Below, in pieces: positions 1 to 11,100 of a stretch of DNA of 64,000 bases. Under the pieces are notes generated by a model. That model ran no database searches and had not been told where the DNA came from. It saw nothing but the letters and a program-made list of their open reading frames with translations. Position numbers and translations under genes: made by a program. Numbering within the stretch: position 1 is the stretch's first letter; the number at the start of each line of letters is the position of its first letter. The stretch covers positions 30,545,339-30,609,338 of the forward strand of contig CM049316.1 in assembly GCA_026874595.1 (NCBI GenBank). Reading direction: 5' to 3'. The stretch comes from Sipunculus nudus (taxonomy: Eukaryota > Annelida > Sipuncula > Golfingiida > Sipunculidae).

Positions 1-247
1 TAGTACACAAGAACAGTTAAGACAAAACCATGGCAGTGATAGACACAAGCGTATGTCACATGGAGGCCTGACATCACCTTTAGAATCAACCAAGAAAAAA
101 TTTAGAGAGTTGGCTCCTGTCAACACTAACCGCCAAACAGCTGTTAGAAAGTCACTGTTTGCCGAGAATATTTCTCCAATTGCGAACCTGCTTGAGACTT
201 GCAGTTCACAGGAAGATGCTACACTACTTTTGTACCTTTACTTTTAG
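1..247 (+). CDS. C-terminal exon of an unidentified gene (5' end outside window)
   Basis: The reading frame is open from position 2 to a TAG stop at 245-247, giving about 81 residues. There is no upstream stop and no acceptor that must be used, so the exon or gene starts to the left of the window. The tail is basic and polar (KKKFREL, NTNRQTAVRKS), then has an amphipathic stretch (FAENISPIANLLETC), and ends with hydrophobic LLLYLYF. No catalytic motif, signal peptide or known domain is visible and I do not recognise the family. The codon content and the ordered hydrophilic-to-amphipathic composition look protein-like, whereas the AT-rich DNA after 250 is not coding. A short chance frame remains possible because only 247 bases are visible. 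IMPACT follows on the same strand 4.8 kb downstream. Confidence 0.45.
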   Translation, partial: STQEQLRQNHGSDRHKRMSHGGLTSPLESTKKKFRELAPVNTNRQTAVRKSLFAENISPIANLLETCSSQEDATLLLYLYF

Positions 248-1066
248 TACAATTTTACTTATAACCAGTCCTTCAAAGCATTATATATGTATTTTATACA
301 TTTGGGATATTTTTTTTTATGTGTTGGCTCTTGCATTATTCTCATCTGTTTATCTATCTATATATATTAAAAGTACATGTAAATATTATGAGTAGGAAGT
401 GGGTTCACCCACAAATTAGGCAATCATTGATTGGCATTGGCCTCATTACATATGGTATAAAGCATTGTCTCATTCACAGAACTGGATTGGTACTGCATGG
501 GGGTAAAATTCTGAATACAGAGCTTTCTCAATTATGAGTCATTTGGCATTTGAATTACAGTAAAAATATTCAGGTCAAACAAAATTTTATATAAAGTAAA
601 TGTTATTAATTAATTGTATGCTTGGTCTGACCCAGGGGGGGGGCACAAGGTAGGATTCTATTATACAAACTGTGAGGCCACATGTGTACTCTGCATTTTT
701 ATTAACCTTCAGTTATCATTATTGTCATCAAAACTCATTTATTTTCCTTTTTAGGTATACACATATATAACCTATACCTTTAATTGAGCACACAGATGCC
801 ACCTGTAGTGATAATTGTAAATTACTTGAACTGGCCATGGCAGCAATAGGGTGGCTGGACACAGGGTGAACAGTGTAATAGTATATGGGTTGCTTTTACT
901 CGGTGTATATTTATGTAAAATGAGAATCTAACAAAATTATAGGGACCTACGCAGGTCTAATTGATGCATGGTATGGTGTGAAACCTGTACCATCCCAACA
1001 GAAAAGAGCTAATTAATTTTGATTGACTCAATTTATAATGAAAACTTAATCATGTGAAAATTACAG

Positions 1067-1098
<32 letters not shown>

Positions 1099-1246
1099 TA
1101 AATTATACTATATTAAATATTTTAAAAAGTATTTTTTACTGTGCAATAACATGTCCCCATAAACAGTCAAGTAGAATCATGTGGTACTGTGTGTTTTTAC
1201 AGGAAATATGTATACATTATATTATATAAATATTCTTTATTAATTA

Positions 1247-1290
<44 letters not shown>

Positions 1291-2404
1291 ATTATATAAA
1301 TATTCTATATTAATTATGATATATATATATATATATATATTGTTTTGATATATGTTATGTTGGATTTTTAATATAATATTCTTAGTAAAATTTTCATTCT
1401 TTTATGATCATATTATTTTATGATATAGGATATTAAATATATATATTTAACAGTTCTTTTAACTATGCAATATTATGTATCTGTTAATAGTTTAGGAGAA
1501 CCCAAGGCATTATCTTTGATGTTTGTGTTTGTTTTGATTGCATAACTTCAGTTGTGGAGACCCCAATCAGAAACCAATTAGCTAATTAGCCTGAGTATTT
1601 GCTCAAGAGATTGGGTGTCACATTCCCCTGAGTGTGGTACATGGGCCTGTGTGGAACTCAAAGACCAAGAGTATAATTATAATTAACATATAAATTATAT
1701 CTTTTTTATAAATATATAATTTATATTATAAATACTTAGCCTATTGACATTTTTTTAATTTACAGGAAAAATGTCATTATATATTATATATTATATATAT
1801 GCAATATATATATATATATATATATGGTGATCTATAAAAAATATAAATGTAACACTTACATGTTAACTTATATATACTTATATATATATCTGTTTTAGTA
1901 AGCTGCAGACAGATATATAACAGATATATAGCATGTATATTAGCACATAAACATATATAATTATCATCATAAGTATGAAAAATGTTACATACATTTAGAA
2001 AATGACACAGAAGTATTTAAAAAAAAACTTCAGAAAAACATTTAAAAATCATTTTATTTAATTTTTTAGTCAAGGATGGGCTTCTGTCTAAGTCTGCACT
2101 TTTAGGGGTGGGTTTTTGTCCAGTGGGCTCTTGTCTGGTGGGCCTTTGCCCTACACCCTAGTGAGTGTAATTAATATATTGTTTATTATGAAATTAAACG
2201 TGAGCCAAATAAATGAAAATAATTATACAAATTTATTCATTTTCAATCATTTTATAAAGGTATTATGAAAATTACCACTTTCAATTTAATAATAATTTCA
2301 TGTCATATTTTGTCAAATTTGTTCTGGATGACCTAATTAACACTCAATTAAGCTAATGCACTAGGGTAACCAAGCCCTATTCAAGCTGAGCTGTTTGACT
2401 CTAA
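248..2404. other. AT-rich non-coding stretch with TA microsatellites
   Basis: No exon is recognisable here. It is 3' UTR or intergenic DNA after the first gene. Pure (AT)n tracts lie at about 1070-1092, 1250-1287 and 1319-1340. The last two are each preceded by near-identical text (ATTATATAAATATTCT then TTAATTATGAT), so this block has been tandemly duplicated. Another TA-rich patch covers about 1783-1826. Confidence 0.7.
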
Positions 2405-3190
2405 CTCTATAACATCAACAGCCTACTCAGATCCATCCCCCTCACTTGGCAAGAAATAATAAGACAGAATAATCATATGGATATTGCATTGTCACATGAA
2501 TATATACTAGATAGATTAATTAAGATGAAGAAAATTACAAAAGATATCTATTCAGAATTATTAAAGGATAAAAAAGAAAAACCTGAAGCCAGTATTGTAA
2601 AATGGAAGTCAAACCTTGCGCTTGAATCTGAGGATAAAATATATATAGGCTTCAAAAACACGTTTTCTTCAACAATATCGACAAAATTACGATATTTCCA
2701 GTTCCGTATTCTTCACCATAGAGTAAAACTTAATCCATTTTTATGTAAACTTAAAGTGACAGAATCTAAATATTGCACTTTTTGCAAGTCAGAGGAAGAA
2801 ACTATTTTACATTTATTCTGGAATTGTAAATTGTCTAAACTATTATGGGGGAGAAATATTACTTATGTTAAAAGGAATTGGCTCCCTGAAGCAAAGTTTT
2901 ACTTGGAAAGAAGATGAGGTTTTCCTTGGTTGTAATGAAATAAATGGATTAACTTCTTGGCTCTGCTTTAGAAGAGATATTTGTACATTAGTGAATGTAA
3001 TAAGCAAAAACCTTCAGTGCCTGGTTTCACAAAGTTTACAATAGATATTTTCCGCACAGAAAAAATATAGCTATTAAAAATGATAACATGAAACAATTTG
3101 ACCATAAATGGACCCCTTTAAAATGTTTGATTAAAAAGGAATATTTCTACTAAGTCTTAACAGTTACAGAAAGTTTGTATAATGAAATAA
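2405..3190 (+). mobile_element. Decayed LINE 3' fragment, C-terminal region of an L1/Tx1-like reverse transcriptase protein
   Basis: An open frame from 2405 to 2917 encodes the region C-terminal to the reverse transcriptase. It contains SIPLTWQEII, then KLRYFQFRILHHRVK, then the Cys/His cluster CTFCKSEEETILHLFWNC, which matches the zf-RVT-like tail of L1/Tx1-type non-LTR retrotransposons. After a frameshift, the typical extreme C-terminus is still readable at about 3056-3120 in another frame (HRKNIAIKNDNMKQFDHKW). The catalytic RT core and endonuclease are absent, so this is a 5'-truncated, frameshifted and non-functional copy. It ends near AATAAATG at 3183-3190 without an obvious target-site duplication. 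The orientation is the same as IMPACT. Confidence 0.85.
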
Positions 3191-3247
3191 ATGTTATCAC
3201 ATACAGTTCAGTTTATGTTCATTAACAGTGTACAATATGTATGTATT

Positions 3248-3307
3248 GTTTGTGTATATGTAAACACACACACACACATACACACACACATATATATATA
3301 TATATAT
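3248..3307. repeat. CA/TA compound microsatellite
   Basis: (CA)n followed by (TA)n directly abuts the hAT-like element. The TA part supplies the ATATATAT flank that serves as its apparent target-site duplication. Confidence 0.7.
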
Positions 3308-4236
3308 TAGGGCTGGGTATCGGTACGCCACTTCCGGTACAATACGTATTGCGATACAGTTAATTCGATACCTATATGTATTGACGATACGTTTCATTTT
3401 TCTTTGTATATCTTTCTTACTAAAAGCTCTGTTTCTTGTTTTTATATGTTTTTTTTAATTTTAACATACAACATATTTAGTATGCCATGCACTTAAGCAG
3501 CTTAAGCTTGATATTAAATAAATAAACAAACCAGTTGCTTTTAATTATAAAAATCTCTCTAAGACTAGCAAAATCTCGATCTTCTTTGAGCTCTAGTGTC
3601 CCCCCCCCCCCCCCCCCCCCGCACAAACATATTTTATTGCATTTGGTGGGGAAGATCATTGGCTGTTTTTTTATGTCATGTAATTTCACAGTTTTGTATA
3701 ATTCTGTGAATATGAATCCCATTAGTCACTCTCCTGTTTGTACAGGATTTGTCCCAATGCTTTACCCATTTATTTGACATCTGATGTCCAACGCGGGAGT
3801 TCCGAGTAACCTATTACCGGCTGCGTAAATAAAAAAATAGATTAAATGACATATATATAGAAAGGATATATACATGAATGTACCTTGTTCTTAGTAGCAA
3901 TATGTGATGTGAATATCGATTTAATTAATAAAGATAAACGTTATTATCATTCTCCTATTATCGCTCACATGGGCCTTCTTGTCATGGAAGTACTGACGTG
4001 CATGCGTATATACATTTATTAACAAGTCTTAAAAGCCAAAGCAACAAATATATAGGCTGCAGCCTGCAGTGCATTTAGATTTATAAATCGTCATGGTTAC
4101 ATGTAAAGTTAGAGTTAGAATGCAATAAATTAGCAAGCAATCGATACGACCAATACAGCATGCACCGCATTTCGGTTATCATATCGATGTCGTGTATCGA
4201 TTTGTATCGATATATCAATATATTGATACAGCCCTA
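3308..4236. mobile_element. Non-autonomous hAT-like DNA transposon
   Basis: The left end begins TAGGGCTGGGTATCG and the right end finishes CGATATATCAATATATTGATACAGCCCTA. The outer TAGGGCTG/CAGCCCTA form an inverted pair, and inside each end are repeated CGATAC/GTATCG words typical of transposase-binding subterminal repeats. Both sides are flanked by ATATATAT (3300-3307 and 4237-4244), the 8-bp duplication expected for hAT. The flank lies in a TA tract, so the duplication cannot be proved. The length is 929 bp and no transposase frame is present. A 21-base C run (3600-3620) lies inside. Confidence 0.7.
3600..3620. repeat. Poly(C) tract, 21 bases
   Basis: An uninterrupted C run inside the hAT-like element. 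Overlapping open frames on both strands here are artefacts of the homopolymer. Confidence 0.95.
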
Positions 4237-5075
4237 ATATATATATATATGTATTTACTTTAGAGTGCTGATTAGGATTTCACATAACAAAACTTGTGTT
4301 CATAAGCACACACCAAAGAACATTTATTTAATATTGTCTCTGAAAATCAGCAAAGTCTGTACTGGTCGTGGTATATTTTGCGATTTGGTATTGTGTTTAC
4401 ACTGTAATCAGCAACGATAGTGTGTAATGTAGCTTATTGTGCTTTTGTCTGTACATTGTTGTAATAGACGTACCATTGTATACATGTTGTTTTGTCAGAA
4501 TAATAAAAAAAACTCTATCACATCATTGTAACCCACAGTCTAATTATTACTTAATCACGGCATGGTAATAGCACTTGACAACTTGATAAATAATCAGTGT
4601 TATGAGGCGATGTATCTTTGACAATGAGATGGCGGTCCAGCAGTTGATTCCAAGTGGCCAGGCCTTGCTGAAACCAGCACTTGTTGACTTGTTGTCTTTA
4701 TAATTCCTACCTTCGAAGGAATCAAACCGCTTCGAAATTCTATGAAATGTACTCTTTGTCTGTGCCATTTGTAGTGTGGGGACATTCATAAACGACTGTT
4801 AATGCTTCTCTTAAACTGCCAAACATCTGATGAAATAAGCTGATAAGGATCGTTGCTCTGCTGTTGGTGTTAAGGATTAACATACTCGGCAAAATAAATT
4901 TAATTGCAATGCAAAATGTTGCACGATTCCTAGTGAATGCTTCTCATTCGATACTTTACGGTAAATTTACAATAAGTAACCCAAAAGTAAAAATCGTCTG
5001 CTTGATTTGACAGCTGTGAGTTCTCAAGAAGATATTAGCTGTATCATCTTTTTACATTATCTTATCTCAACGGAT
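4237..5075. other. Spacer upstream of IMPACT
   Basis: The stretch holds an AATAATAAA run at about 4500-4508 on the plus strand that could serve as a poly(A) signal for the upstream gene. The last ~280 bases (4800-5075) should contain the IMPACT promoter and 5' UTR, but no TATA box, CpG island or other promoter element stands out. A minus-strand frame at 4547-4789 is discussed in the findings. Confidence 0.5.
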
Positions 5076-5105
5076 ATGGCAGATGAAGAAGATTTAGCCC
5101 AGCAG
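5076..5105 (+). CDS. IMPACT: IMPACT coding exon 1
   Basis: Encodes MADEEDLAQQ and ends at CAG|GTTTGT, phase 0. The ATG has G at +4. The frame stays open upstream without another in-frame ATG nearby, so I take this ATG as the start. The acidic leader before the RWD domain resembles other IMPACT proteins. Confidence 0.85.
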
Positions 5106-8100
5106 GTTTGTCCTATCCTCATATGTCTTACAAATTTTGTTGAAACGAAGAATATAAATAAACTCTTCGTAAGTTGTTGAGCGATATTAAGTGTAGTTAA
5201 GCCAGTACAGAATGTAATTCAGTGTTTCATCTAAACAAAAATAAGACCATCTTTTCATTCGAACACGTAAAATGTGTGTCAGTATTTTTCTTACGTCATT
5301 TAAAATTCAGGCGGAATTATATCTTACACTGTCATTGTTGCTGTATTGCAAAAATAATAATGAATTTTTGACATCATGACATGCTGTTTCTGGGAAATGT
5401 ATTTCTGGGAAATGAAAATATTAATGTTCTGTTGTTCATAGTCCAGTCATTCTAAATTTAAGAAGTGTCACACTGGTTTGATGAAACACAATTTCAGGCA
5501 AGTAGGTATGACAGTTTTATGTTTTAACAGATGATATATAGAAATATATAAAAAATATAAATCTATAACTAGTATTTCTCTTAAAATTATATTATATTTC
5601 ATCATTCCTGCAGCCCATGAAACTGGTTCAGAATTATCTTTTGTGTAACTTATTGATACTATTAGGTGAAATTTTGTTTAATATTGCAGCATTAAAAGGT
5701 TTTTCCCAAAGAATATTTTCTTTTTTTTTTCAAAGCCTCTGATAAAATATACGTATATATCATATGTAAAAAATAAATATGAGTTATACAAACATGGAAA
5801 ACATTAAATTTTGAACACTGTTAGTGTTTGTTTGTAAAATAACCTGTTTGGTTAGAGGTCTAGAGAAATGATGTAGGTCATGTTTTTATTTCATTTTACA
5901 AACTGTCTCTGCAGAGAGCTGATAATTCTCTAACATATAGAAGTATTAATGCAAGTAACACTGGTTTGCTGAATACAAGTTTTAAGATTGAACATGGTTA
6001 ACAAAACAAAGAACATTAGGACTTCATCATGAGTTAGTGACAGATATAGTTTGTTTTCAAAGTATTACAGTCATAAGAGGTTTTACTTTGAAATGTAATT
6101 GTGCATATATATTGGTCAGCAGTTTTATTATGTACAAAAATGGTAATGTTTTAGGCTGATGAGATTGAAGCTCTGTCAGCCATATATGGAGACCAGTGGT
6201 GTGTGGAGGATGCAGCTAGTCGAACCTACAGTATTAACATCTCTGATGATCCTGATAATCCTAAATACACAGTAAACCTACAGGTACAGATGATAGGAAG
6301 TGCTTTATACAAACAGAATGATCTACTGTTTTAAATATTACATCTACTCTGTGGCCTACATTGATTGAGGTAAAATCTCTTAGCACTCATTAATGCATTG
6401 ATGTCTTATTGCGTGCAACAGGTATTTCTGTTTATATTTAAAGTTAATAATTATCAATCAAGATTCCCTGAGTTGCAAGGCCAATTAGTACTTGTTAAAC
6501 AAAGAGAGCCTCAAAGAAAGTAAAATCAGCAACAGTTGTACATATATGAATAAATCCTCATCGGTATATAAACAAGGATCCAGTGTCAGATAATTAAAAT
6601 TTAACGTACTTTACCTTTCTCTGTGACACACATTATTTTAGTCATACTGGTAATTCTGGTAGTACACTCATTTGTTGCACTAAATATTGTATCACCTTCT
6701 AGGTTTAATGCTAATTTTCTATCATATGAATTGCATTCAGTAATAGTCTTTGTTCCTTGCTGATTGAGGTATTTTCTTTTTTTTTCAGGTGACATTACCT
6801 GCTGATTATCCCAGCAAATCTCCTCCTCAATACCAAATAGGGTAGGTCGATGTAACCCAATTGTTGTTGTTATTGTTAAGTCTGCATATATTGTGTACAC
6901 CTCTTCATCAGTTGGAGTATTGCCCCATTTAATCTTGACTCAAATCATTTATTTTCAAGGGGAGGAGTACTTCTACATAAACATTTTAAAAATGCACAGT
7001 TGTATTCCCATAGTTTATTAACAGTAATTTTAGTGAGTTGAGTTGTGTTTTTAAGTAGGAACAATCTTGTTTAGAAGTATTCTTGTTATAATGAACAGAT
7101 ATTCAGTGAAAACCCTATAATAATGACCACATTGGGGAGTCAGCAATGTGGTTGAAATGTGGCGGTGTTCTTATTTGTGAAATATTTACCTTGTTCAAAT
7201 TCTCAGGCCTGAATATAACACCTTTATATTTGATGTATATCTTAACAAAAGGTTCTACATTGCAGAGTTGACCTAATTATGAATGTGCATTATCATGGAT
7301 GTGTAGTTCAAATTTAAAAAGAAAACTGCTTTAAAGTATTTTTAATGACCAAAATTGAATGCATGCATGTAACAAACAAAAGTAATGCTGGGCATGTAAG
7401 AGAACACAAAAGCTACCTGTAAAGTACATGGATAGCAGAATACTAGAGTGAATAAAGTATACAAGCATATTAAGGATAAACCAGATTGGCAATTGGACAA
7501 ATGAGGATCAAAGAATAGTGAGCTCAAACACCAACAACCCCCCCCCCCCCCTCCCCCCCATCCCCCACCTCCCTTACTTTAGGCAGTCTTAACACAAATG
7601 ATTACCATTGGGCAATTAACATTGATAGGCAATAATAATAAACCAATACCTAGTACAGTTAGTGATATGGAGTGATTAATAAAGCAGATCTAGCTGTGTT
7701 ACCCTCTTTGATTTATCCTTTGGGGGGCAGTAACAAATAAGATTACTGTGCTTTTTGGTCGGAGTCAGGAAATGTGGCCATTATTCCAAATTCAGGGGTG
7801 ATTCCAGTTTTGAGTTATTTAACATTCAAATAACATTAAAAATATTTGGGACCAAGAAATGTGCTGATTACTTTGGGTGGTAGCAATTGTGGGGTGGTCT
7901 CAAGGCGGGGTCCCACTGTCTGTAACAGGAATAAGGCTCTTGGGTACAAGTAACATGAAATAAAGAAATATAGAAATCAGTTCAGATTTCTTGTTGAAAA
8001 CATTTCTTACTGAGTTACCTACAACTGTAGTGAATTGCTGTTATTTCAGCATGCCAGATCATGACACAACCATACATCATTATAAATAATTTATTATTAC

Positions 8101-11100
8101 ATTATAAGGTTTAGAATTATAAATTCTTTCTTTATGGTAAAAGACTTAAAATGTAAGTAGCCCAAAAAATATTGACTGTGTAAACCTGATCCCTGATACT
8201 GAAAACATGTAATTCCATGCAAGAAAAGGTTGATGGTGATTTAAAAAATCTCATTTTGTTTGGCAGTGCACCTTGGCTTAGAGGGCATGAGAGACAGGAT
8301 TTGGCCAACCAGTTGGAAGAAGAATATTGGTACATATAATCTTCATTGTTCATGTTTAAAAATTTATTTAACTGTAGTTTTATTTTATCAAAATGTCAAA
8401 TGCTAAACTTAAAGAGGAAGCATGCCACCGCAATTCTGTAATGGAAGAGGGCACCATTTATCCTAAGACCCATCCACACCCCTTGTTGTTGTATTATTAA
8501 ATAAGTTACAAAATATGAATGTGTGGATGTCATTGCATATTGATACTGAAATAACTTGAACTTATATGTGAGAGTTTTATGTGATGATTTAATACAATGT
8601 AGATTAATGAATTTATTTTGTTTAGTAAATATAATGATATTGATGATCTTGAAATGAAAAGGTTTGCTAACTCAACCTTTGCTTTTAATGTGATATTAAA
8701 TCTTTAGTTTTAAAACTTCATATTTAGTGCATAATTCTAAATTCTAAAGAGTTCAAGCTGTTATGAAGTGTATTTTGTGTTACTTTTATACTTTGTAGTG
8801 CCAACATAGGGGAGATCATCCTTTACTTGTGGGTGGAAAAGATAAGAGAATTTTTGGTTAGCAAAGCAACAGGGTCAGGTAAATAGTATTCTTGATAACA
8901 TAGAAAAAAATGTGAACATACCCTTACATAATTTATCATTCTGGTCAATAACATCCTTTTATGTCTGTGTAATTTATTGTAATTTAAAACACAAGATTAA
9001 TTTCATGGCATGACTTTTTTAGAGGTCTTGTAAACAATGTACCTTTTTGTGCATTTTGTGTATTATGATATGTTATAGTGAAAGCTGGTATATTTTGATG
9101 TACCATGTTTTAACTTTGGGTATTTATGAAATATGTAAAATTAAAGTAATGTAATGTTTTTATATGACTTATGTTTTCAGATTCTCCAAGAAGCAGTCAC
9201 ACAGAATCAGGTATTTACAGCTTAGTCTTGAAATTATACTATGTGTTTTTGGAACTTGTTTAAAACACAGGAATTGGTTTGATTAGGCTTCATGCATGGG
9301 TATGTATATTATGCAAGGTATACTAGGAACATTTTCCTTGATTTTAATGAGCTATTTTACAGACTTCTAAAAGATGACTTTTTAAATGAACATGGCATAG
9401 GGCAGAGACACTGAGTTTTATAACTGAATAAATCTCAAGGTCTCTGATCCAAAATTCTAAAGTAAAATGATAGAAAGAGATTCAGCAATTTTCTCCGGCA
9501 TCTCTATTACATTGTTTGACTGGAATATTATAACTAAATCATGCATCAAAAACAAAAATTCAGATGGTCTAATTATAGTTATAATGTATGAGTCCTATTA
9601 TATTGTTTTCTTCACCCATACACAGAAGACAGTGCTACATAGAGGCCATGGAAATGTTCTTCAGAAAAGAACAGTTTCTATAAATGATTACATCCTTACA
9701 GGTGTATTCTTTCATAAATCATCCAAGATAAACTCTTTCTGAAGGAACTATACTATTTACAGTCAATGAGTCATCATGGTTCCTATTGATAATTTCAGTG
9801 TTAATGGGGTGATATGTAATTTGTATTGTAAACACCACATTTAAAATTCTCCAAGGTGAAGCTCTGACTATTAAAAACAGCCTGAGGATGTGTGCTTATT
9901 AATAAATGATTATGAATGGCTGAGACATTAAAGACTGAGAACTAGAACAGAGCCAAATGATGTCTGCTTATAAATAAATGATTATGAATGGCTGAGACAT
10001 TAAAGACTGGGAACTAGAACAGAGCCAAAGGAATAAGGGCCTGGACTTTGGAGCCAAAGATGCCCAGATCAGTGCCTGGCAAATCTTCAAAGGCAAAATA
10101 TTGAATTCCCTTAGAACTTCAAAGATTTTCTCTATTGCTTTTGTTCCTACGTTCAGATTATTCTTAACTACCTGAATATAAATATTGGTAAACAGAAGAC
10201 TTAATTATAAAAATTTATTCTTGTCGTGTTCTCATTTCAAAAGTATTGCTACCAACAGGTCACATCCTAATCAAACAGAAACACCATTAAACAGTTATAG
10301 CTGTGCCATAGTCATCAAACCCCCCTAGTGGCCACAGTTGCATAGAAAACAATAGTGTTTTATTGTGGCCCATGCCACATGTTAAATTGAAGTTTGAAGT
10401 CCATGCATTCAGGTGTCTCAGAGAAAACTGAGAGACAAACAAAGACACAAACACACAGATGGAAAGAAAAACCAGACTATTAGCAGCAGCAGCAAACTGA
10501 CGACAATAATGATGATGATTTTGAAATGATATGGTTAAATTATATCTGCTCAGTTTACTCATGGCCCAAATAGCTTGCACCCACAATACATGACTAAATA
10601 TCTTTTCTTTTTCTTTTCATTTTCAGCCATACAAGAGTGTTGCCAACAGTTAAGTGAGCAAGTAATAGATAACTTTGTCGAGGAAGAGGACCTGAACCTG
10701 AGTGACATGGCAGCTTATCAAGATGAACAGCTGGGCAGAGGTGATCACAACCAGGCAAATGAAGGTAACAGCAAGATCCATGCAGTAAAAGTCTCTGTTT
10801 TAGGCCAAAAAAAAAAATAAAAGGTATGGTTCTCAGGCACCACCCGCCTCAGTTATAATCTCCCGCATCAACAATTATTATTTTGATTTACATTTTTCAA
10901 GAAATAATACAATATTGATAAGATTTCCTTGGTTATTTAGTGCTTTTACCTGTTTAGCAAAATACTTCTGTTATTTTCATGCTTTTCCCTGATCATATGA
11001 CATTTTTATCGAAACATACAGCAAAAGGTATAAAATTGAAATATCTCCCGCCTGCACTAATTTCTGAAAAAAAAATGCCTGAGAACCATACCTTCTTTTT

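Noticed and set aside
3197-3397. Minus-strand 66-codon frame
   Set aside because: It consists of CA/TA microsatellite translated as VCVYVCVCVYIY plus the hAT-like left end.
10575-10820. 81-codon open frame starting MHPQYMTKYLF
   Set aside because: Only 10627-10764 is IMPACT exon 7. The ends of the frame are intron sequence on both sides of a clear TTTTCAG acceptor and GTAACA donor.
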